Assembly (NCBI GenBank): GCA_017468085.1
Contig: JAFUJR010000007.1
Coordinates: 1-64,000 of the forward strand
Origin: Clostridia bacterium
Lineage (GTDB): Bacteria > Bacillota > Clostridia > Christensenellales > Borkfalkiaceae
DNA: 64,000 bases
Reading direction: 5' to 3'
The translations under genes were made by a program, and so were the position numbers. Shown one piece after another: positions 39,101 through 46,703 of the stretch (positions within the stretch are counted from its first letter, which is position 1; each line of letters opens with the position of its first letter). The notes beneath the pieces were generated by a model, which saw only the letters and a program-made list of their open reading frames with translations, was not told the origin of the DNA and made no database searches.

Positions 39101-40239
39101 CCCGTTGCTTTCATTCTCGTACCTAATTCGCGCTTTGCATACAAGAATTTGTCAAACGGCCACTTGGGCATCTTTACAACCAAATAGTCGATTGTCGGCT
39201 CGAAACAAGCGTAGGTTTTACCCGTAACGTCGTTTACGATTTCATCCAAGGTATAACCGAGCGCAATCTTCGACGTAACCTTAGCAATCGGGAAGCCCGT
39301 CGCTTTGGACGCAAGCGCAGAAGAACGGCTTACACGGGGATTTACCTCGATTACGGAATACTCGAAAGAATCGGGATTTAACGCAAACTGCACGTTACAG
39401 CCGCCCTCGATGCCAAGCTCGGTGATAATAGACAGAGCCGCCGTACGGAGCATGTTATATTCTTTGGTGGTGAGTGTTACCGCGGGGGCAACCACGATGG
39501 AGTCGCCCGTGTGAATGCCGACGGGGTCGACGTTTTCCATAGAGCAGACCGTAAGGCAATTGCCGTTTCTATCGCGAATAACCTCAAACTCAACCTCTTT
39601 CCAACCTGCAATATATTTTTCAATCAAGACCTGCGTAATGGGCGAAAGCATCAAACCGTTATGAGAAATGAGGCGGAGCTCTTCTTCGTTGTACGCTACG
39701 CCACCGCCTGCGCCGCCGAGAGTATATGCAGGACGAATGATAACGGGATAGCCAAGCTTATCCGCAATCGCGACGCATTCTTCTACCGTATAAGCAATGT
39801 CGGAGGGAACGCAAGGCTGATTGATTTTTTCCATAGTTTCCTTGAAGAGCTCTCTATCCTCCGAACGATCAATTGCGTCTAATTTCGTACCGATAAGCTT
39901 TACGCCGTGTTCTTCCAAAAAGCCCGATTTTGCAAGTTTACAACCCATAGTAAGACCCGTTTGCCCGCCGAGCGATGCCAACAAGCTGTCGGGTTTTTCT
40001 TTTAAAATAATACGCTTTAAGGATTCCTCGGTCAGGGGTTCGAGGTAAATTTCATCGGCGAGTGCTTTATCCGTCATGATCGTAGCGGGGTTGGAGTTGC
40101 AAAGTACAACGTTCACACCCTCGCTCTTCATGACGCGGCAAGCCTGCGCGCCTGCATAGTCGAATTCTGCGGCTTGACCGATTACGATAGGACCAGAGCC
40201 AATCACCAAAACCTTTTTAATATCACTTCTCTTAGGCAT
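36184..40239 (-). CDS. carB: Carbamoyl-phosphate synthase large subunit fused to a diaminopimelate epimerase domain
   Basis: One open frame of 1351 residues. Residues 1 to about 1065 are a complete CarB: first ATP-grasp half (SGPIVIGQAAEFDYAG), oligomerisation domain, second half (SGPIRIGQGIEFDYSS) and a C-terminal MGS-like domain. Without a stop, residues about 1073-1351 form a DapF domain (TKMQSCGNDFIVFD, GIGGDG, VGNPHCV, ERGNGET, ACGTGAC). The second catalytic Cys is kept (1293), but the first (normally in MCGN) is Gly1144, in PTGGNAIRC. CarB makes carbamoyl phosphate; the epimerase would convert LL- to meso-diaminopimelate, if active. The start overlaps carA by eight bases. Confidence 0.93.
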   Translation of the reverse strand: MPKRSDIKKVLVIGSGPIVIGQAAEFDYAGAQACRVMKSEGVNVVLCNSNPATIMTDKALADEIYLEPLTEESLKRIILKEKPDSLLASLGGQTGLTMGCKLAKSGFLEEHGVKLIGTKLDAIDRSEDRELFKETMEKINQPCVPSDIAYTVEECVAIADKLGYPVIIRPAYTLGGAGGGVAYNEEELRLISHNGLMLSPITQVLIEKYIAGWKEVEFEVIRDRNGNCLTVCSMENVDPVGIHTGDSIVVAPAVTLTTKEYNMLRTAALSIITELGIEGGCNVQFALNPDSFEYSVIEVNPRVSRSSALASKATGFPIAKVTSKIALGYTLDEIVNDVTGKTYACFEPTIDYLVVKMPKWPFDKFLYAKRELGTRMKATGEVMSIGTSFEMAMMKAVRGAEISTSTFNYKKFINSSKEELLAKLPEMTDERIFVVYAALKKGVTVDEVFKITKIDRWFLNKFLNLIRYENRLASGEKLTKALYEEGKRLGYLDKDIAALSGQKVPYRKKVAYKMVDTCAAEFPAKTPYFYSTFDPHEHDEAKPFVGGKKKRIVVIGSGPIRIGQGIEFDYSSVHCVWTLKELGYEVVIINNNPETVSTDFDTADRLYFEPLTPEDVQHVLDVEKPYGVIITFGGQTAINLCAYFNTHGIRILGTPADSVDRAEDRERFEALLEKYAIPRPKAMTVMTKEEALAAAEALEYPVLLRPSYVIGGQNMTIAFTPEDVCRYMDVILAQGIENPVLCDQYLMGTELEVDAISDGKDVLIPGIMQHIERTGIHSGDSIAVYPPYNLEDSMLERIIEVSTQLALELKTKGLINIQYLIYRGQLYVIEVNPRASRTVPYISKVTGVPMVELATKIIVGAKLKKLGYGTGLYPSSPYVAVKVPVFSFEKLNDVNSQLGPQMKSTGEVLGIGKTIEEAMFKGLVSAGFKMCHPSERRSVGVYMTVNDQDKLDLLTIAKKFGDLGCTMYATKGTAKVITDLGFDCQVVDRLSATDTVIKLMDEGKIDYIVYTGKTDIESINDFIRLHHHAILLGITVLTALDTANALADIIASKFTENNTELVDINALRGEKLKLSFTKMQSCGNDFIVFDNRDGKITCPESIAVNYALPHYGIGGDGIVLIENSEVADAKMRLFNGDGVEMPTGGNAIRCVGKYLYEKGIVRKNDMKIEVGKGICEVKVYSFSGKVNTASVNLGKVELEGKKIPCVFKEKQIVDKTVRVGGNDYQINLVNVGNPHCVIFSDKVDAINLAAVGAEFENSEYFPKGISTEFVRVVNKVTLKMRAYERGNGETWACGTGACAAVVAAVLRGYCEMDINVTVKLRGGDLTVNYHSDGEVELSGNVKTVYEGMLEI

Positions 40240-41311
40240 TTTCTTTCTCCTCTTCCATCATCGAAAAGAATTTTGCGTAAATCGGATTTTCCGCATTTCC
40301 AATATCGCAACAATCGGGGGTAAATTGCACCGTAATCGCTTTTAAAGCGTTATATTCAATACCTTCGCAAGTACCGTCGTTTACGTTAATGAAATTCACC
40401 GTCCCCGCTTTCACACTGTCGTTTATCACGACGTAGCCGTGATTTTGCGTAGAGATATAAACCTTGCCGCTTTCCAGGCATTTGACGGGTTGATTGCCTC
40501 CGCGGTGTCCGTACTTGTGCTTTTCCACTTTTGCGCCGAGTGCCAACGCAACAAGCTGATGTCCAAGCCCCAAGCCAAAAATGGGTTTCTTGCCCAAGAC
40601 CTTTTTTATTTCCTCAACGGACTTTGCATAATCGTTGGGATTGCCGGGGCCTTCCGAAATCACGATGCCGTCCCCGCCCGATGCCAAAATTTCTTCCGCC
40701 GTAGCGTCCCCTCGTAAATTCATAACGTTATAGCCAAGGGAAAGGAATTTTTCAATCGTACTGTTTTTCGCGCCGAAATTCCAAAGCGTAATATATTTTG
40801 TATTCCCTTCACGGCAAACGGAATTCTCAAAAGATTCTTGGCTGAAATCATGCGCGTGTTGGCGATGGTTTGCAAGCGCTTTAATCTCTGCTTCCGTTAA
40901 AGGCTTTAAGCTGATACGTGCGTTCATCGTGCCTTCTTCGCGAAGTATCTTTGTCAATTGACGGGTGTCCACGCCATAGATGCCAACGACGTTTTGCTCC
41001 TTTAAATAGTTTTCTAATTTCCCTTCCATGCGGAAATTGGACGGTTCGTCGCAGATTTCGCGCACAACGTATGCCGAAACGCTCGCTTTTTTTCCCTCGA
41101 CGTCCGAATAAACCATTCCGTAATTGCCGATTAAAGGAAATGTCTGCATAAGAATTTGACCTTGGTTACAAGGATCGCTCAATGCTTCTATATAACCGAC
41201 CATGCCCGTATTAAAAACGAGCTCGCCCGAAACCTCTCCTTCGGCGCCAAACGAGTAGCCTTGGAAAACCCTGCCGTTTTGTAACGTCAAATACACCTTT
41301 TTCTTTTTCAT
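40232..41311 (-). CDS. carA: Carbamoyl-phosphate synthase small subunit with a dead glutaminase site
   Basis: A 359-residue CarA. The N-terminal CPSase_sm_chain domain is normal (LTLQNGRVFQGYSFG, GYIEALSDP). In the class I amidotransferase domain the nucleophile elbow GxCLGHQ reads GLGLGHQ, with Gly248 (codon GGG, 40568-40570) for the catalytic Cys. The QFHPE motif reads QFTPD, so His and Glu are Thr331 and Asp333. The whole Cys-His-Glu triad is gone, while GHRGGNQPV and TQNHGY remain. It probably serves as a structural partner of CarB, with ammonia as nitrogen source. Preceded by an attenuator leader. Confidence 0.93.
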   Translation of the reverse strand: MKKKKVYLTLQNGRVFQGYSFGAEGEVSGELVFNTGMVGYIEALSDPCNQGQILMQTFPLIGNYGMVYSDVEGKKASVSAYVVREICDEPSNFRMEGKLENYLKEQNVVGIYGVDTRQLTKILREEGTMNARISLKPLTEAEIKALANHRQHAHDFSQESFENSVCREGNTKYITLWNFGAKNSTIEKFLSLGYNVMNLRGDATAEEILASGGDGIVISEGPGNPNDYAKSVEEIKKVLGKKPIFGLGLGHQLVALALGAKVEKHKYGHRGGNQPVKCLESGKVYISTQNHGYVVINDSVKAGTVNFINVNDGTCEGIEYNALKAITVQFTPDCCDIGNAENPIYAKFFSMMEEEKENA

Positions 41312-41344
41312 AACGTACCTATATAAAAAAATTTTTTCGCAATT

Positions 41345-41380
41345 TTATAAAAAATAAGACTGATTACGAAAATCAGTCTT
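41345..41380 (-). terminator. Attenuator terminator in the carA leader
   Basis: Ten-bp stem AAGACTGATT/AATCAGTCTT (41356-41365 with 41371-41380), five-base loop, followed on the minus strand by ATTTTTTAT. It lies 45 bases before the carA ATG, and its promoter-proximal arm contains the stop codon of the leader peptide. Confidence 0.75.
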
Positions 41381-41507
41381 GTTTTGCTAAAATAAATATT
41401 GACTCTTGGAAAAGAGAAAACGAAAGAGAACCGTTCGCGCGAACGTTGTTACTTTCGCAACGGCCAACCATCGTAGACAAATTTTCAAAAGAGTAAACCG
41501 AATACAT
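41373..41507 (-). CDS. Leader peptide of the carA operon (44 residues)
   Basis: A 45-codon frame (including TGA) starts about 15 bases from the predicted transcript start, with AGGTG upstream of the ATG. It ends with its TGA at 41373-41375, inside the promoter-proximal arm of the terminator. The message contains a GC-rich palindrome CGTTCGCGCGAACG (41432-41445), then U-rich stretches (41405-41430). There is no run of Arg or other single codons: only two Arg codons. The design resembles the enteric pyrBI leader, where UTP-sensitive pausing couples the ribosome to polymerase. Expression is not proven. Confidence 0.6.
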   Translation of the reverse strand: MYSVYSFENLSTMVGRCESNNVRANGSLSFSLFQESIFILAKQD

Positions 41508-41530
41508 AACGCACCTACTTGTTTCAACAT

Positions 41531-41559
41531 ATTATACCATTATAATACGTCTTTGTCAA
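41531..41559 (-). promoter_or_regulatory. Consensus promoter of the carA operon
   Basis: Minus-strand TTGACA (41554-41559), exactly 17 bases, TATAAT (41531-41536). Predicted start near 41524, giving a leader of about 210 nt before carA. Confidence 0.8.
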
Positions 41560-41602
41560 CGGTTCAACCCGTCTTTTTCTTAAAAAGAAAAATATTTTTT
41601 GT

Positions 41603-42811
41603 TTAAATGCACGTATAACCAACCGATTTATAATTCCCCTGCGCAAGCTGGACGGACAATTCCACGCAAGAAGACGCAAAAATCTTTTTATATTGTTCTC
41701 GCATTTCAGGAACTCGTTTATCGTCCTCGTACACGATTGCCTCACCAAACTCCGAACGGATGCAAATACTCACGTTGTCAAACTCTTTTGTCCCGCCGAT
41801 TTCCGCAACCGAAAATAATATATTTTCCGCGTTCACGCTCCCCCGTTTTATATCCTCTTTTACGGCAACCGAGCCGACTATTTTTTTTGCGAGCGCACGG
41901 GAGATTTGTGCGGATTGCGCGCCGTAAACGCGACAAAGCAAAATCCGATCCTTGTCCTTTCTATTTCGTAAAATTCGTAAGGCTATTTGATGGAAAAACT
42001 CCTTCAACGCCGACGTAAACTTTCTATAATCGGTGTCCTCGCAATCAATTCGCCAATTATCAGCCCGTCCGTTTGCCATAATACAAACCATATCATTCGG
42101 CGAGGAAATCCCGTCAATATCCATCAAATTCAGCGTTTCATTGACGGCGTACTGCAACGCTTTGCGAAGCATTTTCGGCGTAATATTTACGTCCGTCGTT
42201 ACAAAGACCAGGGTCGTTGCCATATTGGGCGAAACGTGCGTATTCGCCTTAAAAACCGCGCCGATTTTACAAACGATTGCCCCAAGCTCGAAGGAAAAAG
42301 AAAGTTGCATAGGCTCCGCCCCACCGTTCGCCATCGCTTGCGCAACCGAATAGCTCGCCTCGTGCGAGCGCGCCAATTTTTCCGCCGCGGCGCTAACCCC
42401 TTTTTCAAAGGTTTGCAGAGAAAGTTCTTGCCCCATAATACCCGTCGAAGCCACAACGACGTCCTCGGTGATGACGTTACAGTAATTTTCGACAATACGA
42501 CACACGTCTTTTGCCAAACGCTCGCCGCCGAATTGAAAAGTGTTGGCAATGCCGCCGTTAACCACTATCGCGTGCGCATATTCGTTTTCCAAATGTCTTT
42601 CCGTAATGAGAATAGGCGCGCCACGCTTTGCGGAAGTCGTATAAACGCACGCAGTAGGACACCGCCTTTTCGATACGATTACCCCTAAATCCAATTCACC
42701 GTTTTGCTTAAAACCGCACGCAGCGCTGCTTGCACGAAAGTCGTCAGGAGCGCAAACGCCGCCCGGTATAGGCGTCAATTCTCTGTTGACCGCATTTTTT
42801 CTAACCGTCAT
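41603..42811 (-). CDS. Divergent ArgJ-like (ornithine/glutamate N-acetyltransferase family) protein
   Basis: About 402 residues with the Ntn-type ArgJ fold. The self-cleavage site is kept: SPNMATTLVFVTTD, where Ala-Thr is cut and Thr becomes the nucleophile, with the substrate Lys at the expected distance (FKANTHVSPNMAT). The oxyanion STGIMG is also kept. However, the MTTDTxPK region reads AMANGGAEPMQ, the KGxGMI glycines are lost, and VVNSGNAN reads VVNGGIAN. It could be a diverged arginine enzyme or a paralogue with a new substrate. ATG at 42811 chosen over a TTG at 42835; overlaps the thioesterase end region. No other arg biosynthesis gene here except carAB. Confidence 0.75.
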   Translation of the reverse strand: MTVRKNAVNRELTPIPGGVCAPDDFRASSAACGFKQNGELDLGVIVSKRRCPTACVYTTSAKRGAPILITERHLENEYAHAIVVNGGIANTFQFGGERLAKDVCRIVENYCNVITEDVVVASTGIMGQELSLQTFEKGVSAAAEKLARSHEASYSVAQAMANGGAEPMQLSFSFELGAIVCKIGAVFKANTHVSPNMATTLVFVTTDVNITPKMLRKALQYAVNETLNLMDIDGISSPNDMVCIMANGRADNWRIDCEDTDYRKFTSALKEFFHQIALRILRNRKDKDRILLCRVYGAQSAQISRALAKKIVGSVAVKEDIKRGSVNAENILFSVAEIGGTKEFDNVSICIRSEFGEAIVYEDDKRVPEMREQYKKIFASSCVELSVQLAQGNYKSVGYTCI

Positions 42812-42824
42812 ATCATAATACCGT

Positions 42825-43571
42825 TTATTCTTCAAAATAAATTTGTGATTGCACGACGAGCTCGTCCCCCTCGTTAAAACCGTGTGCGAGATATGTCCCG
42901 TCTACGTTCCGCTTTAAATAAAAACGCAGAGTTTGCCCCTCCTTGCATTGTTTTACGTAATTAATCGAAAAGGATTGTAATCTTTTTTGCACCAATTCAG
43001 AAACCGAAAAACAATTAAAGCAATAATCGGCATACCGGGTATTATTGACGTGCATATTGTGGTCGTACTCGGAATTTGCAATCGTAATCGTAAACTTTAA
43101 TTTCCCTTCGTTTGGTGAAAAGGTAGGGATTTTCCAACGCCAATCTGGAAGCAATTTCGTCGTGTTGTAGGTAGAATAATCCTGCCCCTCCAATATTTTT
43201 GAAGGCAGAATTTTATTGTTTTTCAAGTCGATTAAGCACCAACGCGAAGTCGTGTTTACCAACAACTCTTCCGCAGCGGAAAAAACTTGATATTCACGCC
43301 CGAAAACGACGTGCGACGGCGGCGTAGGCCACGTTGTAAAGCGCGCTATTTCGCCGAGTGGAATCGGCTTTTTAAATTCACAGCGATAGCCCGTAACGAT
43401 AAACGCATAACCACGCTCTTTCACGTAGCTATACCCAAACCCAAGCTCGTCCGCGCTAAAACAAGAAATCTCTTCGAGGTAAGCGAGCAAAGCCGAGGGT
43501 TTTAATTCGTCCTTAAAATCCACGTCGCAATATTTAATTTCAAACGGTTTACAAAATTCGTATTTTTCCAT
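42825..43571 (-). CDS. Acyl-ACP thioesterase
   Basis: A 248-residue double hot-dog protein of the Acyl-ACP thioesterase family. N-terminal hot-dog (PFEIKYCDVDFKDELKPSALLAYLEEIS), second hot-dog with DHNMHVNNTRYADYCFN. It releases fatty acids from acyl carrier protein. The -10 of its promoter ends only six bases before the ATG, so the message is probably leaderless; the residues directly after this ATG are conserved in the family, which argues against a later start. Confidence 0.85.
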   Translation of the reverse strand: MEKYEFCKPFEIKYCDVDFKDELKPSALLAYLEEISCFSADELGFGYSYVKERGYAFIVTGYRCEFKKPIPLGEIARFTTWPTPPSHVVFGREYQVFSAAEELLVNTTSRWCLIDLKNNKILPSKILEGQDYSTYNTTKLLPDWRWKIPTFSPNEGKLKFTITIANSEYDHNMHVNNTRYADYCFNCFSVSELVQKRLQSFSINYVKQCKEGQTLRFYLKRNVDGTYLAHGFNEGDELVVQSQIYFEE

Positions 43572-43577
43572 ATTTTA

Positions 43578-43606
43578 AGTATACTTGATTTTCGCTAAAA
43601 AGTCAA
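43578..43606 (-). promoter_or_regulatory. Promoter of the acyl-ACP thioesterase gene (leaderless)
   Basis: Minus-strand TTGACT (43601-43606), 17-base spacer, TATACT (43578-43583). The expected start point falls on the ATG at 43571. Confidence 0.7.
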
Positions 43607-43678
43607 GGCGTATGCTTAAGTAATTATAGTAAATTATATAAATAAGACAAAAGTTTTTTATTTTTTCACACATAATTA

Positions 43679-43731
43679 TTGACAAACAACCTTGCATATG
43701 ATATAATACTTTATGTAATGTAGTTGATTAC
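43679..43731 (+). promoter_or_regulatory. Consensus promoter of the PadR/coiled-coil gene with possible operator
   Basis: TTGACA (43679-43684), 17-base spacer, TATAAT (43702-43707). At the expected start lies GTAAT-N7-ATTAC (43715-43731), a candidate operator for autoregulation. The leader of about 115 nt also has a CAGAGT/ACTCTG hairpin (43798-43812) before the AGGAGG. Confidence 0.75.
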
Positions 43732-43829
43732 CTGAAATCCTTTGTTTCTCAATGGTTTTTGTGGAAAATTGACGAACGATTATATCTCGCAGAGTACTAC
43801 TCTGTCAGACAAAAACTCAGGAGGTTACT

Positions 43830-46583
43830 ATGAGCGAACGCGACACCGTATTAGAAACGGACAGCGCCCTCACCGGCGGCGAAGAACAGAGCTTTGATAT
43901 CAGCTCCGACCTTATTCGAGGCCACATCAACACCATTATTCTCCGTAGCCTTTACGACGGGGATAAGTACGGCTATGAAATCATCTATGAAATCGAAAAG
44001 AAAAGCGGCGGCATGTATACGTTAAAACAGCCCACGCTTTACAGCGCGCTTAAACGTTTGGAAAGTTTAAATTACGTTACGTCCTATTTCGGCGAGCAAT
44101 CGCTTGGCGGAAGAAGAAAATATTTCTCCCTCACCGACCAAGGTAAACGCGTAACCGAACAAAATCTTTCCGAGTGGGAATATTCGAGGACGATTATCGA
44201 CAGTTTGATTTCCGACGGAGAAGCGCACTACGACTTTTCGTTTATTACCGACAAACAAAACGAACTTGCCGAAATGAAGCGTGCGCTCGACGCGCGTGAA
44301 CAGGCGTTCGAAGAAGAGAAAAAAGCGTTTGCAAGCCTTAAAAACGAACTTCAACGAGAACGTTCCCTCCTTGCCGCACAGAGTTCCACTCTGTCCAACC
44401 AAAAATCCGACTTTAACGAATTGCGCGAAAAAGTTGAAGCCCAAACGCAGGAGTTAGACAGACAACAGCGCGCTATCAATGAAAAACAAGGCGAATTGGA
44501 CGCAAAGGAAATTGAGCTTCATGAAAAAGAACGTGAAATCGGTAACGCAAAGTTAGAGCTTGAACGCTTAAACGAAGAAATCCTTGCATTAAAGCAAAAG
44601 CTGACAGAACAGCAAAACGCATATGATGAGCAAGGTAACGAGCTCCGCAATGCGAAGCAGGAAATCCGCACCTTGCAAGAGCAAAACGCCCTGCTTACCG
44701 AGCAATCGGCAAACAACGAAGAATTAGACGCCGCACGCCAGGAAATCAGCGAGCTTCAAGAAGAACTTGAAAGCAAGAAAACGGTGATCTCCTCTTTAAA
44801 TTCTGCGTTGACCACACAAGAAAACGCGTTGAATCTGTTAAAGACGGATTACGACAATAAAACCACCGATTTTTATAACAAGACCTTAGAACTTCGCGCA
44901 CAACAAGCGCAAATCGACGCACAAAAACAAAAAATTGAAAGCGATAAACTACAAATCGAAACGCAAGCAACCGAAACGGAAGAGCTTAGACGCACGTTAG
45001 AAGAACGCGAAGCGCAGCTCCTCTCCCGCGAAAGCGAGTTGAATTTGCTTGAGAGCGAACTAAAAACCAAATCCGAAGCATTCGCGAGCGTTAACCTCAT
45101 TGAAATGGAAGAAGAAAGACGCGCTTTCGAAGAAGAACGCTCCGAACTGCAAAACCGCTTGGAAACGCTTGAGGTGGAACGCAACATTCTCCGCAATGAA
45201 AACGAGGCTTTGGAACAAGCAAAAATTGCGCTTGAAGAAGAACGAGCGTCTTTAAACGCTTTCCAGGAAAGCCTTAAAACCGAACGCGAAGAACTTGATA
45301 AGAAAAATTACGAAATCACACAACTCCAATACAGCATTGAAGAGCAAAAGCGTACGTTGGACAACCAGCAAAACGAGGCGACAGCGTCCAATGAAGTGGT
45401 GCAAAGACAATTGACCGATTTGGAAAGCCGCGAAAACGACTTGCTTAAGAGCAACAGTAAATTACAAGACGAAATCCTCTCTCTTCAACAACAGCAAAAG
45501 GAGCTCGCCGTCCGTCAAGGTATCTATAATCAGCAACAGTTGGAATTTATTTCCCGCAAAAATGCACTTGCCGCGCAACAATTTGATTTTGCTGAAAAAT
45601 TGAGCACCTACAATGCGCAAGTTAAGATTTTTAATGAAAATCTTGAAAAATTAGAAGCCGAACGCCTTGCCCTCCAAAAAGAAAAGGCGCTCCACGAGGA
45701 AGAAGTCCGTGAGTTCGAAAGAAAAAAAGCGGAATTAGAAAAAGAAAGAGCCCGTCTCGAAGAAGAAAAGGACGAACTCGCGCGCAATCAAATGGAAGCG
45801 CAGAAACGCGCACATGACGACGCCTCGGGTTTCCAACTTCGTATGAAACAATTACAAGAATGGGAAACTGCCCTTCAGCAACGCGAAAATGCTATCAACG
45901 AGCGTCTCCGCGATGTACAAAACGCACAAAATGCGCAACCGTATGCATACGGAACTTTCCCTCAGCAACAGTCCTTCCCCAATCCTCAAAACTTCCCCCC
46001 TACGCCTACTGCTCCTAATCCTAAAAACGAATTATTTGACAGAGCGCAAAAGGACGGGATCCGTTTGAATACCGTTGGAACGATGCGCGGCACGCAGAGC
46101 ACTCACGTACCGACTGTCATAGAGAAGCCTATCTCCACTTCTACGGCAACGCAATCCACGAAACGCGGTCATTTCAATATGGGGAAAACATTGTTTAAAT
46201 CCGCATTTATCATACTTTGTATTGTGGCATTTGAAAGCCTTATCGTTTTCTTTGCTAAAAATTATTTGAACGTTTCAGTGCTTTATCCCATCCTTGGGTT
46301 TACGGCTGGATTTATCCCCTTTATTGTTTGCGCAATCCTTTACGCAACCGGTTATAAAGCAAACGCAAAACTGAAAAAACGGGCTTCGTATATACTCACT
46401 TCAACTATCATCTTTGTGATTTGTGTGATTTTAGTAACGATGGTTGCCGTTTATATGAAAGCTCAGATTTCCCTTGTTCCTCAGCTTTTGTCTTATATCG
46501 TTATTCCCATTGGATACTTGACAAACATTCTGTTTTTCGTTACTTTCTACTATGTGTTCTCGATAAAGGAAAGCAAGAAATAA
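43830..46583 (+). CDS. PadR-type DNA-binding protein with long coiled coil and four membrane helices
   Basis: A 917-residue protein of unusual design. Residues about 27-110 are a PadR winged helix (HINTIILRSLYDGDKYGYEII, TLYSALKRLESLNYV, GGRRKYFSLTDQGK). About 130-705 is a continuous coiled coil rich in Glu, Gln and Lys with heptad repeats, like SMC or myosin rods. A Gln/Pro-rich linker follows (about 705-780), then four membrane segments (about 788-912) and a short cytoplasmic tail. It could tether DNA to the membrane, or sense the envelope through the rod. AGGAGG precedes the ATG. Own consensus promoter and terminator. The function is unknown. Confidence 0.85.
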   Translation: MSERDTVLETDSALTGGEEQSFDISSDLIRGHINTIILRSLYDGDKYGYEIIYEIEKKSGGMYTLKQPTLYSALKRLESLNYVTSYFGEQSLGGRRKYFSLTDQGKRVTEQNLSEWEYSRTIIDSLISDGEAHYDFSFITDKQNELAEMKRALDAREQAFEEEKKAFASLKNELQRERSLLAAQSSTLSNQKSDFNELREKVEAQTQELDRQQRAINEKQGELDAKEIELHEKEREIGNAKLELERLNEEILALKQKLTEQQNAYDEQGNELRNAKQEIRTLQEQNALLTEQSANNEELDAARQEISELQEELESKKTVISSLNSALTTQENALNLLKTDYDNKTTDFYNKTLELRAQQAQIDAQKQKIESDKLQIETQATETEELRRTLEEREAQLLSRESELNLLESELKTKSEAFASVNLIEMEEERRAFEEERSELQNRLETLEVERNILRNENEALEQAKIALEEERASLNAFQESLKTEREELDKKNYEITQLQYSIEEQKRTLDNQQNEATASNEVVQRQLTDLESRENDLLKSNSKLQDEILSLQQQQKELAVRQGIYNQQQLEFISRKNALAAQQFDFAEKLSTYNAQVKIFNENLEKLEAERLALQKEKALHEEEVREFERKKAELEKERARLEEEKDELARNQMEAQKRAHDDASGFQLRMKQLQEWETALQQRENAINERLRDVQNAQNAQPYAYGTFPQQQSFPNPQNFPPTPTAPNPKNELFDRAQKDGIRLNTVGTMRGTQSTHVPTVIEKPISTSTATQSTKRGHFNMGKTLFKSAFIILCIVAFESLIVFFAKNYLNVSVLYPILGFTAGFIPFIVCAILYATGYKANAKLKKRASYILTSTIIFVICVILVTMVAVYMKAQISLVPQLLSYIVIPIGYLTNILFFVTFYYVFSIKESKK

Positions 46584-46593
46584 TCCCAACGAA

Positions 46594-46630
46594 AACCTCC
46601 CTGTTTAAACGCAGGGAGGTTGATTTTTAT
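46594..46630 (+). terminator. Terminator after the PadR/coiled-coil gene
   Basis: Ten-bp stem AACCTCCCTG/CAGGGAGGTT (46594-46603 with 46612-46621) followed by GATTTTTAT. Confidence 0.85.
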
Positions 46631-46658
46631 CTTTTTTCTATATACACAGCAAAAAGGC

Positions 46659-46687
46659 TTGACGACTTTCGTATTATCTGTTATAAT
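46659..46687 (+). promoter_or_regulatory. Promoter of the tRNA-Val locus
   Basis: TTGACG (46659-46664), 17-base spacer, TATAAT (46682-46687), start near 46694, ten bases before the first tRNA-like sequence. Confidence 0.75.
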
Positions 46688-46703
46688 AACGGAGTAATCG
46701 CTT

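Noticed and set aside
36150-41311. Cys codons in CarA and DapF read as something else (recoding)
   Set aside because: The positions are plain glycine codons (GGG and GGA), and ordinary Cys codons are used nearby, so no recoding is needed.
41356-41380. The hairpin as a simple terminator of the ArgJ-like gene
   Set aside because: It is more than 200 bases beyond that stop and lies downstream of a consensus promoter, close to carA. It fits an attenuator better, though read-through transcripts would also meet it.
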